DNA from: an uncultured bacterium
Lineage (GTDB): Bacteria > Verrucomicrobiota > Kiritimatiellia > RFP12 > CAIWXQ01
Direction: 5' to 3'
DNA: 64,000 nucleotides
NCBI GenBank assembly: GCA_903916675.1
Contig: CAIWXQ010000031.1
Location: 62,001-126,000, forward strand
The notes beneath the pieces are model-generated. The model was not told the origin of the DNA. It was given only the letters and a program-made list of their open reading frames with translations, and did no database searches. How positions within the stretch are numbered: the stretch's first letter is position 1; each line of letters starts with the position of its first letter. Shown piece by piece: positions 17,601 to 25,390 of the stretch. A program made the translations under genes and the position numbers.

Positions 17601-18776
17601 TCACTCCGCGTTGTCGTAGTTGCGCTTGGTCAGGTTGCCATCCTTGTCCTTCAGGAGGTTGCCGCGCGCGTCGCACACAAAGAGCTTCTTGTTCGTGAAG
17701 CGGTCGCAGACCGCGATGAACTCGTCCCGCGTCATCTCGATCTCGTTTAAGATTTCGTCGAGCGAGCAGCCGAGGTAGGACCACGGGAACTTCCCGTCGT
17801 GCAGGCGCACCATGCGGACGGCGTCTTCCCGCGGCAGGCGTCCGCGGCGGATGTGCATGCAGGCGAGGTCCGTGGCCCGGCCGAAGCCGTACTTCAGGAA
17901 CTTGAAGTAGTCGTGGATGCCGGTCTGGCAGTTGTCGAGGTTCTCGTAGTTAACGAGCGATCCTTCGACGGTCTTGTGGTAGGTCTCGAACCCGTGCGCC
18001 TGCGAATAAATGGCGTTCTGGTAGCCGTCCCAGGGGAGATAATAGCCGAGGAACAGCCCAGTCAATCCTGTCCGCTGCAACTCCGCGTCCGAAGGGTAGG
18101 TGTACTGCAGCAGGTGGTGCTGCTCGATGCCTTCCTGACCGACGAGGTCGGACACGCGCATCCCCAGGAGACCGCCGAACTCCTCCAGCCAGCGCCGGGT
18201 CAGGACGTTGTCCTTGGCCGCCGCAGCAGGCCCGCCGTATTCGTTCTGCGAGTTCTCGCCCCAGACCAGCAGCGGCACGCCGAGTTGCACGGCGATCCGC
18301 ACGGGGATTGTGAAGATCGCAACATGCTCCGGCCAGGAGATGTCGCCGACTTGCCGCAGAGCTAGGCGGTTGATGCGATGGCGGATGAGTGGATTTGGGG
18401 TGACCTCAATGTAGTCGACGCCGCGATTCTTCAGGTTCTCGATGTTCCGTCGGCCGATAGGCGAGAGTTTGTCAGTTGTGGCCGTGACGCAGAGCGGGTT
18501 GATGCCGAGTTCCAGCATGCGCAGCACCTGGTACGTGCTGTCCTTCCCTCCGCTCACTGGCACGATGCAGTCGTAGTTGCTGCGGTTGGCGGCTCGGTAC
18601 TTCTCAAGAATCTGGAGCAGTTCCTGTCGGCGTGCCGACCAGTCGACACCCTTGCGGGCCTCGTAGGCGCGGCAGGCGCTGCACACGCCCTCGGCGTCGA
18701 AGTGGAGATCGGGTTTGGTTTCCGGCATGATGCAGCGGCGGCAATAACGCAGTGGGGCAGACATGACGCTCAACAC
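17601..18776 (-). CDS. N-acetyl sugar amidotransferase (WbpG/PseA-like)
   Basis: The product belongs to the ATP-dependent N-acetyl sugar amidotransferases that turn an acetamido into an acetamidino group. A zinc-type start (YCRRCIMPETKPD, then CSACRAYE) precedes the PP-loop VPVSGGKDSTYQVL near residue 75-88. It is about 390 residues, normal for the family. The start is uncertain: GTG at 18776 (or TTG at 18773) is well placed behind AAGGA, whereas the ATG at 18764 is 17 bases from it. With HisH/HisF next door the ammonia supply is complete. In a pse operon the likely product is an acetamidino-pseudaminic acid; another 2,4-diamino sugar cannot be excluded. Confidence 0.85.
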   Translation of the reverse strand: MLSVMSAPLRYCRRCIMPETKPDLHFDAEGVCSACRAYEARKGVDWSARRQELLQILEKYRAANRSNYDCIVPVSGGKDSTYQVLRMLELGINPLCVTATTDKLSPIGRRNIENLKNRGVDYIEVTPNPLIRHRINRLALRQVGDISWPEHVAIFTIPVRIAVQLGVPLLVWGENSQNEYGGPAAAAKDNVLTRRWLEEFGGLLGMRVSDLVGQEGIEQHHLLQYTYPSDAELQRTGLTGLFLGYYLPWDGYQNAIYSQAHGFETYHKTVEGSLVNYENLDNCQTGIHDYFKFLKYGFGRATDLACMHIRRGRLPREDAVRMVRLHDGKFPWSYLGCSLDEILNEIEMTRDEFIAVCDRFTNKKLFVCDARGNLLKDKDGNLTKRNYDNAE

Positions 18777-18804
18777 CGTATCCTTTCTGTGAACCGTAGC
18801 TTGC

Positions 18805-20055
18805 TCAACAACGTTTCTGGTTTCCGGTTGTCAGGCCGACAATTGCGTCAATGACGCGATCAACTTCTTGATCGGATAGGCTCGCAAACAGGGGCAGGCT
18901 CAGGGTGCGCGCATAGTACGCTTCGGCAGCCGGACACTTGCCCGGCGCGTAGCTATACCGGCGGCGGTAGTAGGGCTGCAAATGCACGGGGATGTAGTGC
19001 ACCTGCGAAGCGACGCCTTGCGCGCGCAGCGTCTGCATAATTGCCGTGCGGGTCGTGCCCATGGCGGCGAAATCGATCTCCAGCGCGTACAAGTGCCAGG
19101 AAGGTTTGGTTGGACCGAACCCGTCCACCGCACGATCTGCTCGCGGCGGTGTGCGGACGTACGGCAGGCCGGTAAAAGCGGAATTGTAGCGGTCCACGAT
19201 TTCCTGTCGGCGGGCGACCCAGGCGGGCAGGCGCTTCAACTGGCTGATTCCCAGCGCACACTGGATATCGGTGATGCGATAGTTATACCCCAGTTCCTGC
19301 ATCTCGTAATACCAGGGACCTTTTTCAGAGGTCAGAGGACAGAGTTCGGAGGTCAGGAATTGCGAGGGATCCTTGGTAATTCCGTGGCTGCGCAACAAGC
19401 GGCAGCGGGCAGCCAGTGCGTCGTTGTTCGTCAGGATGGCACCGCCTTCGCCGGTGGTGATGGTCTTGACCGGATGGAAGCTGAGCGTGGTGAGGTCGGC
19501 CCACGGGTGGCCACCGACCGTGTGCCAGTTTCCCTGCGCGAAAAACTGCGTGCCCAGGGCATGCGCGGCGTCCTCGATCACGACCGCGCCGTTGGCGCGC
19601 GCCACTTCCGCGATACGCGGCAGGTCGCACGGGTAGCCGGCGAAATCCACGGCCACTACGGCGCGGACATCCTTGCGCCACTGTTCGGCCAGCAAACCGG
19701 GGGACAAGTTGCGCGTGGCGGGGTCAATATCCGCGAAGTCCGGCATGGCGCCGACGTATGCCGCGCAGTTGGCAGAGGCGGCAAAAGTGTTGGGTGAGGT
19801 GAGCACCCGGTCGCCCGGACCGACCCCGGCGGCGAGCATGGCCAGATGAAGCGCGGCGGTGCCGTTGCTGACGGCAATGGCATGTTGGGCGCCGCAGGTT
19901 TCGGCCAGCGCCGCCTCGAATGTCTCGACGGCCGGGCCGCAGGTCAGCCAATCCGACCGCAAGACCGCTACGACGGCGGCAATGTCTTCCTCGTTGACCT
20001 GCTGCCGGGCGTAGGGAAGTATGGGCGTGGGGGCGTGGGGGCGTGGGGGCGTCAT
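18805..20055 (-). CDS. pseC: UDP-4-amino-4,6-dideoxy-N-acetyl-beta-L-altrosamine transaminase
   Basis: PseC transfers an amino group to the 4-keto product of PseB. The 416-residue enzyme is a DegT/DnrJ-type aminotransferase: SNGTAALHLAMLAAGV, DAAHALG and SFHPVKTITTGEGG with the PLP-binding Lys are present. GPWYYEMQELGYNYRITD is typical of PseC. Between DPSQF and GPWYY about eight extra residues (LTSELCPLTSEK) come from a tandem-word sequence at 19326-19357. The first ten residues (MTPPRPHAPT) are encoded by an iterated ACGCCCCC word, so the true start could be the next conserved stretch ILPYARQQV. A structured repeat lies just upstream at 20065-20164. Confidence 0.92.
   Translation of the reverse strand: MTPPRPHAPTPILPYARQQVNEEDIAAVVAVLRSDWLTCGPAVETFEAALAETCGAQHAIAVSNGTAALHLAMLAAGVGPGDRVLTSPNTFAASANCAAYVGAMPDFADIDPATRNLSPGLLAEQWRKDVRAVVAVDFAGYPCDLPRIAEVARANGAVVIEDAAHALGTQFFAQGNWHTVGGHPWADLTTLSFHPVKTITTGEGGAILTNNDALAARCRLLRSHGITKDPSQFLTSELCPLTSEKGPWYYEMQELGYNYRITDIQCALGISQLKRLPAWVARRQEIVDRYNSAFTGLPYVRTPPRADRAVDGFGPTKPSWHLYALEIDFAAMGTTRTAIMQTLRAQGVASQVHYIPVHLQPYYRRRYSYAPGKCPAAEAYYARTLSLPLFASLSDQEVDRVIDAIVGLTTGNQKRC
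19326..19357 (-). repeat. Tandem-word insertion inside pseC
   Basis: On the coding strand the stretch reads as near-copies of TGACCTC(C/T)GA and TGTCCTCTGACCTCTG. It is in frame and encodes LTSELCPLTSE, absent from the usual PseC spacing between DP and GPWYY. Looks like in-frame capture of a short iterated word. Confidence 0.6.
20023..20049 (+). repeat. GGGCGT-type tandem repeat with G-quadruplex pattern at the pseC start
   Basis: Four G-runs (20023-20025, 20029-20033, 20037-20041, 20045-20049) are separated by CGT loops, a canonical G-quadruplex pattern on the template strand. It encodes the first residues of PseC. A degenerate inverted copy lies at 20332-20355 at the end of pseB. Confidence 0.65.
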
Positions 20056-20351
20056 GCTAATGAGCCTTCGCAATAAGAGCGACAACCGCATCGGGGGTCG
20101 GTATCGCTATCGGGGTCGAAAACGCAGTTGCGATCGATTTCGATGCCGATTTCGATTGCGAAGGACTTCCTGTTGCTCATGACAAAAGTCGGTTGCATTG
20201 GCACTGTTTCTGCATGGGGTCAATAAATAGATCGGCTTGGAGATCATGAGTGCATGGTGTGAATGTCAACTGCTAACAATAAAGACGCCTGATAGACATC
20301 CAACTCTCTGAAAGTCTGCGCAAATCTTCCCACGCCCTTACGCCCCCACGT
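20056..20351. other. pseB-pseC intergenic region, repeat-filled
   Basis: Nearly 300 bases without a gene inside an operon. It holds the 100-base inverted repeat at 20065-20164 and is bracketed by C/G-rich word arrays (20023-20049 and 20332-20372) in inverted orientation. Between 20165 and 20331 I see only a poor promoter candidate on the minus strand (TTGACA near 20260 with no good -10), so pseC may be transcribed from pseB. Confidence 0.6.
20065..20164. repeat. Inverted-repeat element of the GGTCGCTATCGG family (copy 1)
   Basis: The ends are a perfect 10-base inverted repeat, CCTTCGCAAT (20065-20074) with ATTGCGAAGG (20155-20164). Inside, iterated words GGGGGTCGGTATCGCTATCG and CGATTTCGATGCCGATTTCG occur in opposite arms. 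It lies within the pseB-pseC intergenic transcript, ten bases before pseC. Confidence 0.75.
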
Positions 20352-21404
20352 TCACACTCCCACACGTTCCCCCGCCCATTCTCGCGCTTCCGGAAGATCG
20401 AGCCCGGCAATCAAGCGGCAAGTGGCTTTGTCGTCCAGCCAGATGGTGTTGTTGTCGCTGCCGTAATAGAAGCCGTCCGGGCAGGGCTTGCCGCCCTTTT
20501 GGGGATGCACGTGCGAGTCCCACCAAGGGAACGAGGGTTGGATGACAAAATGGTCTTTGTACGCAAGCGTCTGGCGGCCGTCATCGATCGAAATCATGAT
20601 CTCATGCAGTTTCTCGCCTGGCCGGATGCCGATCGTCTGCTGCTTGCATTCTGGCGCGATCAGGCGGGCCAGGTCCGAGATTTTCATGCTGGGGATGCGC
20701 GGCACCCAGATCTCGCCGCCATTCATCGCGCGGAGCGCGTTGAGCACGAGCGCGGCGCCCTGCTCAAGCGTAATCCAGAACCGGGTCATGCGCGGATCAG
20801 TGATGGGCAGGACACCCTCTTTGCGCTTGGCCAGGAAGAACGGGACCACGCTGCCGCGGCTGCCGACCACGTTGCCGTAGCGGACCACGGAGAACCGTGT
20901 CAGCCGTTCGCCGCTATAGCTGTTGCCGGAGACGAACAGCTTGTCTGAGCAGAGCTTGGTGGCGCCGTACAGGTTGATTGGATTGGCGGCCTTGTCCGTG
21001 CTGAGCGCCACGACGTGCTTCACGTTGTTGTCGATGGCGGCGTTGATAACGTTCTCTGCACCGAGCACGTTGGTCTTAATGAACTCGAAGGGGTTATACT
21101 CCGCGGCCGGAACCTGCTTGAGCGCGGCGGCGTGGATCACGTAGTCCACGCGCTCCATGGCGCGCTTCAGGCGCGCGCCGTCCCGCACGTCGCCCAGGAA
21201 GAAGCGCATGCGTTCCCGCTGGTCCGGGGTGAATCCCTGTTCCATCTGGAACTGCTTGAATTCATCCCGGCTGTAGACGATGACCGTCGAACTGGTCGTC
21301 TGGGCCAGCAGGATTTTCGTCAGCTGCCGGCCAAGCGACCCTGTGCCGCCGGTGATCAAAACTCGCTTGCCTTCGAGGAACTCAAGGGACCCAAGATTGA
21401 TCAT
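20352..21404 (-). CDS. pseB: UDP-N-acetylglucosamine 4,6-dehydratase (inverting)
   Basis: PseB starts pseudaminic acid synthesis by C6 dehydration and C5 inversion of UDP-GlcNAc. This SDR has 350 residues: VLITGGTGSLGRQL near 14-27, HAAALKQVPAAEYNPFE, LSTDKAANPINLYGATK (the Tyr and Lys of the active site, with Met replaced as in the family) and VVRYGNVVGSRGSVVPFF. The C-terminal DGFYYGSDNNTIWLD is also typical. The ATG at 21404 is chosen over longer starts; a TTGACC-17-CATTAT promoter lies just upstream. The last codons and the stop (ERVGV) fall in a GCGTGGGG-type word array. Confidence 0.94.
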   Translation of the reverse strand: MINLGSLEFLEGKRVLITGGTGSLGRQLTKILLAQTTSSTVIVYSRDEFKQFQMEQGFTPDQRERMRFFLGDVRDGARLKRAMERVDYVIHAAALKQVPAAEYNPFEFIKTNVLGAENVINAAIDNNVKHVVALSTDKAANPINLYGATKLCSDKLFVSGNSYSGERLTRFSVVRYGNVVGSRGSVVPFFLAKRKEGVLPITDPRMTRFWITLEQGAALVLNALRAMNGGEIWVPRIPSMKISDLARLIAPECKQQTIGIRPGEKLHEIMISIDDGRQTLAYKDHFVIQPSFPWWDSHVHPQKGGKPCPDGFYYGSDNNTIWLDDKATCRLIAGLDLPEAREWAGERVGV

Positions 21405-21467
21405 GGCAGGTCTTTCCGTGTGGGTTGGGCTCGCGCCGCGACGCACCCCAGACAACAGACAAAGAGC

Positions 21468-21496
21468 ATAATGGCATTGAAGATTTTCCGGGTCAA
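21468..21496 (-). promoter_or_regulatory. Sigma-70-like promoter of the pse operon
   Basis: On the minus strand TTGACC (21496-21491) and CATTAT (21473-21468) are separated by exactly 17 bases. The predicted start near 21461 leaves a leader of about 57 bases before pseB. The -35 box nearly touches the thiE stop codon. Confidence 0.5.
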
Positions 21497-21497
21497 A

Positions 21498-22148
21498 TCA
21501 AAACGGCGATTTCCCCTTATTTATCCGGCCTGTCAGCACACGTAGCGCCTGTGCAGCGGCGCGGGGATCGGGCGCAGCCAGGATCGCGGAAACCACGGCG
21601 ATGCCGTCCGCGCCCGCGGCCAGGACATCGGTAGCGTTGCCGGCATGGATGCCGCCAATCGCCACCAGCGGGAGCCGTACGGCCGCGCGGATGGCGCACA
21701 GGCCGGCCAGGCCGGTCGGCGCCGGGGCGTCGGGTTTGGTGGGCGTCGAAAAGATCGGGCTCACGCCCAGATAATCCGCGCCGTCGCGCATTGCCTGCGC
21801 GGCCTCCGCCACGGTGGAGACCGATACGCCGACCAGCCGCTGCGGACCCAGCCGGCGGCGCGCCTCCGCGCAGGGCAGGTCGCCTTGTCCCACGTGCAGG
21901 CCGTCTGCGTCGCAGGCCAGCGCCAGGTCCACATCGTCGTTGATCAGGAACGGCACGCCGCGCGCCCGGAGCCACTCGCGCAACGCGCGGATGCGCGGCC
22001 GCGCGGCGCGGCAGCCCCCCTTATCGCGCCACTGCACGATCGTCACGCCGCCTTCGACCGCCTCCTGCACCACCGCTTCCACGCCGCGCGCGCCGGCCAG
22101 AACCGCGTCGGTGACAAGATAGAGGGAGTAGTTTGGGACAAGAGCCAT
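21498..22148 (-). CDS. thiE: Thiamine phosphate synthase
   Basis: ThiE joins hydroxymethylpyrimidine diphosphate and thiazole phosphate. The 216-residue TIM barrel has TIVQWRDKG (usually VQLREK), FLINDDVDLALACDADGLHVGQ with the conserved DGVHLGQ-type loop, YLGVSPIFSTPTK and VAIGGI for phosphate binding. It follows thiM in the same direction, 195 bases apart, so the two form a salvage unit. The start codon at 22148 lies within an iterated CCAATG/ATTGG word array. No TPP riboswitch was seen upstream. Confidence 0.92.
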   Translation of the reverse strand: MALVPNYSLYLVTDAVLAGARGVEAVVQEAVEGGVTIVQWRDKGGCRAARPRIRALREWLRARGVPFLINDDVDLALACDADGLHVGQGDLPCAEARRRLGPQRLVGVSVSTVAEAAQAMRDGADYLGVSPIFSTPTKPDAPAPTGLAGLCAIRAAVRLPLVAIGGIHAGNATDVLAAGADGIAVVSAILAAPDPRAAAQALRVLTGRINKGKSPF

Positions 22149-22197
22149 TGGTCATTAGTCATTGGCCATTGGCCAATAACGAATCGGGATCGAATCC
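22145..22197. repeat. ATTGGTCATTGG-type word array at the thiE start
   Basis: Iterations of CATTGGTCATTAGTCATTGG and CCATTGGCCAAT lead into GAATCGGGATCGAATCC, a half-arm like the GGTCGCTATCGG family. The word itself provides the thiE ATG on the minus strand. Similar words occur at 46961-46976 and 61877-61888. Confidence 0.6.
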
Positions 22198-22256
22198 TAA
22201 CAGTCCACAGCCTAAACAGCTAACACCCTTCTCCTCGTATCAGGCTGAATGCAAGG

Positions 22257-22310
22257 GGTAGGGACGGTTCTCCGAACCGTCCAGGGACGCCTCGGAGAGG
22301 CGTCCCTACC
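22257..22310. repeat. Double-hairpin REP-like element between thiM and thiE
   Basis: Two perfect hairpins stand side by side: GGACGGTTC-TCC-GAACCGTCC (22262-22282) and GGGACGCCTC-GGA-GAGGCGTCCC (22284-22306). They are enclosed by GGTAGGGA and TCCCTACC, so the whole unit can fold as a three-way junction. It lies in the thiM-thiE transcript. Confidence 0.8.
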
Positions 22311-22343
22311 TCATATTCGCAAGACTCACTAACCGCCTTCTCC

Positions 22344-23162
22344 TCATTCTGCCGCGCTGAATTCGACCTTGGCGCCTTTCCGGACATCGTCCGGCATGAG
22401 GGCACTGAGACCGTCGAGCAGCGCCACGGCGTAGCTGCCGGGATACTGGGCGCGCTGTGCGGCCCACTCGCCGGCCATGCCGTACATCACCAGCGAGGCG
22501 ACTGCGGCCCGGAAGGCGTCCGGCTCTACGGCCGCGAATGCGCCGGTGACTGCGGTGACGGCGCAGCCGGTGCCGGTGACGCGCGCCATCAGCGGGTGGC
22601 CGTTGCGGATACGCGCCTCGCGTCGGCCGTCGGTGACGTAATCCTCGGGCCCGGTCACTGAAACAGTCATGTTGAACGTCCGCGCCAGCGTCACCGCAGT
22701 CTGGCGCGCCAGCGCCACCCCGTGCTGGGCATCCACGCCGCGTGCGCCGCCGGCGCCCTCCGGGCCGAGCGCCAGGATCTCCGATGCATTGCCGCGCAGG
22801 ATCGCGGGGCGTACGTGCTGTATAAGCTCACGTGCCGTCTGCGTGCGGAAGCGCGTGGCGCCGGCACCGACCGGGTCGAGCACCACGGGAATGCGCTTAA
22901 TCAGAGCATGTTTGCCGGCGTGGAACATGGCGTCGATCCACGGTTTGGAGAGCGTGCCGATGTTGAGCACCAGCGCGCCGGTGATGTCCACCAGTTCCTC
23001 GACCTCCTCAATGGCATGCGCCATGATCGGCGAGGCGCCCAGGGCCAGCAGCGTGTTGGCCGTGGAGTTCATCACCACGTAGTTGGTGATGTTGTGGACC
23101 AGCGGGTGCCGCTCGCGCAGGACGCCCAGGAGGGTAGCGATGTCAACCGTTTCAGTAGCCAT
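22344..23162 (-). CDS. thiM: Hydroxyethylthiazole kinase
   Basis: ThiM phosphorylates the salvaged thiazole moiety of thiamine. The 272-residue sequence matches the family from end to end: RHPLVHNITNYVVMNSTANT near residue 18-37, NIGTLS, VLDPVGAGATRFR (anion hole) and GTGCAVTAVTGAFAA with the phosphate-transfer Cys. It begins seven bases after the hydrolase gene and is followed by thiE, so it is likely co-transcribed with both. The 3' end runs into a gap with a double-hairpin repeat. Confidence 0.93.
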   Translation of the reverse strand: MATETVDIATLLGVLRERHPLVHNITNYVVMNSTANTLLALGASPIMAHAIEEVEELVDITGALVLNIGTLSKPWIDAMFHAGKHALIKRIPVVLDPVGAGATRFRTQTARELIQHVRPAILRGNASEILALGPEGAGGARGVDAQHGVALARQTAVTLARTFNMTVSVTGPEDYVTDGRREARIRNGHPLMARVTGTGCAVTAVTGAFAAVEPDAFRAAVASLVMYGMAGEWAAQRAQYPGSYAVALLDGLSALMPDDVRKGAKVEFSAAE

Positions 23163-23168
23163 ATCCGT

Positions 23169-24011
23169 TTACTCGCTCGTTTTGTCGCTGGCGGACGATT
23201 GCGCGCTGCTACGCGACAGATCCACCAGCCGCAGAAACTCCTGCAGGCGCCGCCAGTACTCGGCCTCGCAGCGGCAGCGAATGTCGCAGTGGCCGGCCAG
23301 TTCCGGCCAGAACGCGAGTTTCGGTTTGGGTGCCAGGCGGTAGAGCTCCTGACCGTGCCAGAAGGGGATGACATTGTCCAGCATGCCGTGCATCACCAGC
23401 ACCGGGCAGCGCACCTCGCGCATGCGGCAATTGTTGCGGAACTTGTCGATGGGCAGGATCGGGATGACGGTCTTCACGCGGAAGGCGGAAATGAAGCCGC
23501 TCTCCACGATCAGCCCGGCGGTCTTGTGGCGGGCGGCGAGATCCAGCGCCAGCGCGGCGCCGAGCAACTGCCCGTAGAGGATGATCTGTTCCGGCGGGAT
23601 CTTCCGGTCGCGGACCAGGTGCTGGTAGGCTGCCTCCGCGTCCTCGCACGCGCGTGCGGTGCCCGGTCGGCCGTCGCTGATGCCATAGCCGCGGTAGTCG
23701 AAGGCGTAGACATCGAGCCCGTGCGCGCAAAATTCCGACAAATAATTGCGTAGATCAGGCCCGAGGTCCTCGCCGTTACCGTGTGCGTAGAGCAGCACGT
23801 AGCGCGGGGCGGCGCCGGTGATCGCCAGCATGCCGATGGATTCCGTGGCAGTGACCGGAATGCGGTAGTACGGTCCTCCGGCGTGGTAGCTCGCGTGCGG
23901 CGGCCGGAAAATCAGGTAATCCGAAAGAAACCAGCTGGCCAGCATCAAGGCCAGATAAATCCAGCCCAGCGATCGGGCGATGCACCACCAGGAAAACGTC
24001 GTTGTGTTCAA
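23169..24011 (-). CDS. Alpha/beta-hydrolase fold protein lacking the nucleophile Ser
   Basis: A TTG at 24011 with GGAG seven bases upstream starts a 280-residue protein; an ATG at 24122 is possible but has no ribosome-binding site. One N-terminal membrane segment (about 13-28) is followed by an alpha/beta-hydrolase domain with LLYAHGNGEDLG (oxyanion region), FDYRGYGISDG, the acid in MHGMLDNVIPF and the His in ELAGHCDI. The nucleophile elbow reads YGQLLG instead of GxSxG: Leu codon TTG at 23565-23567 where TCG would give Ser. It may be a pseudo-enzyme, a recent inactivation or a sequence error. It is seven bases from thiM but has no known thiamine role. Confidence 0.8.
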   Translation of the reverse strand: MNTTTFSWWCIARSLGWIYLALMLASWFLSDYLIFRPPHASYHAGGPYYRIPVTATESIGMLAITGAAPRYVLLYAHGNGEDLGPDLRNYLSEFCAHGLDVYAFDYRGYGISDGRPGTARACEDAEAAYQHLVRDRKIPPEQIILYGQLLGAALALDLAARHKTAGLIVESGFISAFRVKTVIPILPIDKFRNNCRMREVRCPVLVMHGMLDNVIPFWHGQELYRLAPKPKLAFWPELAGHCDIRCRCEAEYWRRLQEFLRLVDLSRSSAQSSASDKTSE

Positions 24012-24171
24012 AAAGCTGCTCCGCGCACGGCGGGGTGTTTTTCCCCTGTGGCAGAGAATACCGGAGCCCAGAAAGAGCGGCAAGGGCGGAGTGGCTTGTT
24101 TCCGGTTGCCAGCGGCGCGCATTTAATCGACAATGCGCCATCACTCGGTTGGAGCAATGGGAGCGCGACGG

Positions 24172-25218
24172 ATGAGCGAGCAAAACGGGGCGAAATCGAA
24201 CGGCTGTCGCTTGGGCTGTCTGACAATGGGATTGCTGGCCGGCGGCCTGATGCTGTTGCTTGTGGGTGGCGCGGTGTTCGTCGCAATTGCGGCCTCCCGG
24301 CAGATGGCGGGCACGCATGGCCACCGCTTCGCGCATGCCGCACGCGTGACCGGCGGCGAGGACGAAGTGCCTGCGCTGCGCGAAATCTGGTCCAGCGGCG
24401 CGGAAACGGGAACCAAGGTGGTGCGGATCCCGCTGACTGGCATGATCCTGCTGGGCGAGGGGGAGGGCTGGCGCGAGGACACCTCCTCGGCGGCAGCCGC
24501 GCTGCGCGCGATCCAGCGCGCCACACACGACTCGGAGGTCGAAGGGATACTGCTGGAGGTCGACAGCGGGGGCGGCGGCATCACGGCCAGCGACATCATC
24601 TGGAAGGCGCTGCAGGACTTCAAGGCTGCCCAGCGTGGCCGCGTGGTGGTGACGCTCATGGGCGACGTGGCCGCCTCAGGAGCCTACTATATCTCGCTGC
24701 CGTCGGACCTCATCCTGGCGCACCCGACCACGATCACCGGTTCGATCGGCGTGATCATGCAGTCCTACAACGTCAAGGAACTGGCTGCCAAGATCGGCAT
24801 CCGTGACGAGACATTCAAGTCCGGCACCAACAAGGACCTCCTGAACCCGTTCCATGACGTCACGCCCGAGCAGCGCGCCCTGCTGCAGGCGGTGATCGAC
24901 TCGCTCCATAGCCGCTTCGTGAAGCTGGTAGCCGAGTCCCGCAAGCTTTCCGAGGCGGAGGTGCGCAAACTGGCCGACGGCCGCATCTTCGTGGCCGACG
25001 AGGCGATCGACCGCCATCTGATCGACGGCATCGGGTACCGTGCGGATTCAGAGAAGGAGATGGCCCGCCTGCTGAACGTGAAGGAGATCAGCGTCGTGCG
25101 CTACGAGGAGGAGGGCTCGTTCCTGAATTTCCTTCGTTCGCACCGCGGCATCGGCCTGTCGATCTCCGACTTCCTCCGCCCGCGCGAAACGCGCCTGCTC
25201 TACCGCTGGTGGTTGTGA
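24172..25218 (+). CDS. sppA: Signal peptide peptidase SppA (S49 family)
   Basis: SppA degrades signal peptides in the inner membrane. The 348-residue protein has one N-terminal membrane segment (about 12-38) and a single short-form S49 domain: VEGILLEVDSGGGGITAS, VAASGAYYIS with the nucleophile Ser, TITGSIGVI and FKSGTNKD with the general-base Lys. The ATG at 24172 has GGGAG upstream; two earlier in-frame starts have none. It is divergent from the hydrolase. The catalytic pair is intact, so it should be active. Confidence 0.9.
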   Translation: MSEQNGAKSNGCRLGCLTMGLLAGGLMLLLVGGAVFVAIAASRQMAGTHGHRFAHAARVTGGEDEVPALREIWSSGAETGTKVVRIPLTGMILLGEGEGWREDTSSAAAALRAIQRATHDSEVEGILLEVDSGGGGITASDIIWKALQDFKAAQRGRVVVTLMGDVAASGAYYISLPSDLILAHPTTITGSIGVIMQSYNVKELAAKIGIRDETFKSGTNKDLLNPFHDVTPEQRALLQAVIDSLHSRFVKLVAESRKLSEAEVRKLADGRIFVADEAIDRHLIDGIGYRADSEKEMARLLNVKEISVVRYEEEGSFLNFLRSHRGIGLSISDFLRPRETRLLYRWWL

Positions 25219-25253
25219 GGCAGAGACTGCGCATCGCAAGAGAGAACGGTCTT

Positions 25254-25368
25254 GCGGGGTCGCTAGCGCTCTCGGTATCGAAAGCAATCTGATCGGCAAA
25301 AGAAATTCCAAGCGGCGAATTTCAGAATTTTCGACCCCGATACCGATAGCGACTCCGACGCTGATGAG
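25254..25368. repeat. Inverted-repeat element of the GGTCGCTATCGG family (copy 2)
   Basis: The left arm GGGGTCGCTAGCGCTCTCGG (25256 on) and the right arm CGACCCCGATACCGATAGCG (25332 on) are inverted relatives. The element fills the gap between sppA and the small membrane protein. Confidence 0.75.
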
Positions 25369-25390
25369 ATTTTCCGCCACGCGAAAAACG

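Noticed and set aside
20023-20164. CRISPR array near pseB-pseC
   Set aside because: The repeats are short iterated words and an inverted repeat, without constant repeats separated by unique spacers; no cas genes.
23163-24171. TPP riboswitch for thiM/thiE
   Set aside because: No CTGAGA...ACC-TTGAACCTGATC-type core was found upstream of thiM or the hydrolase.
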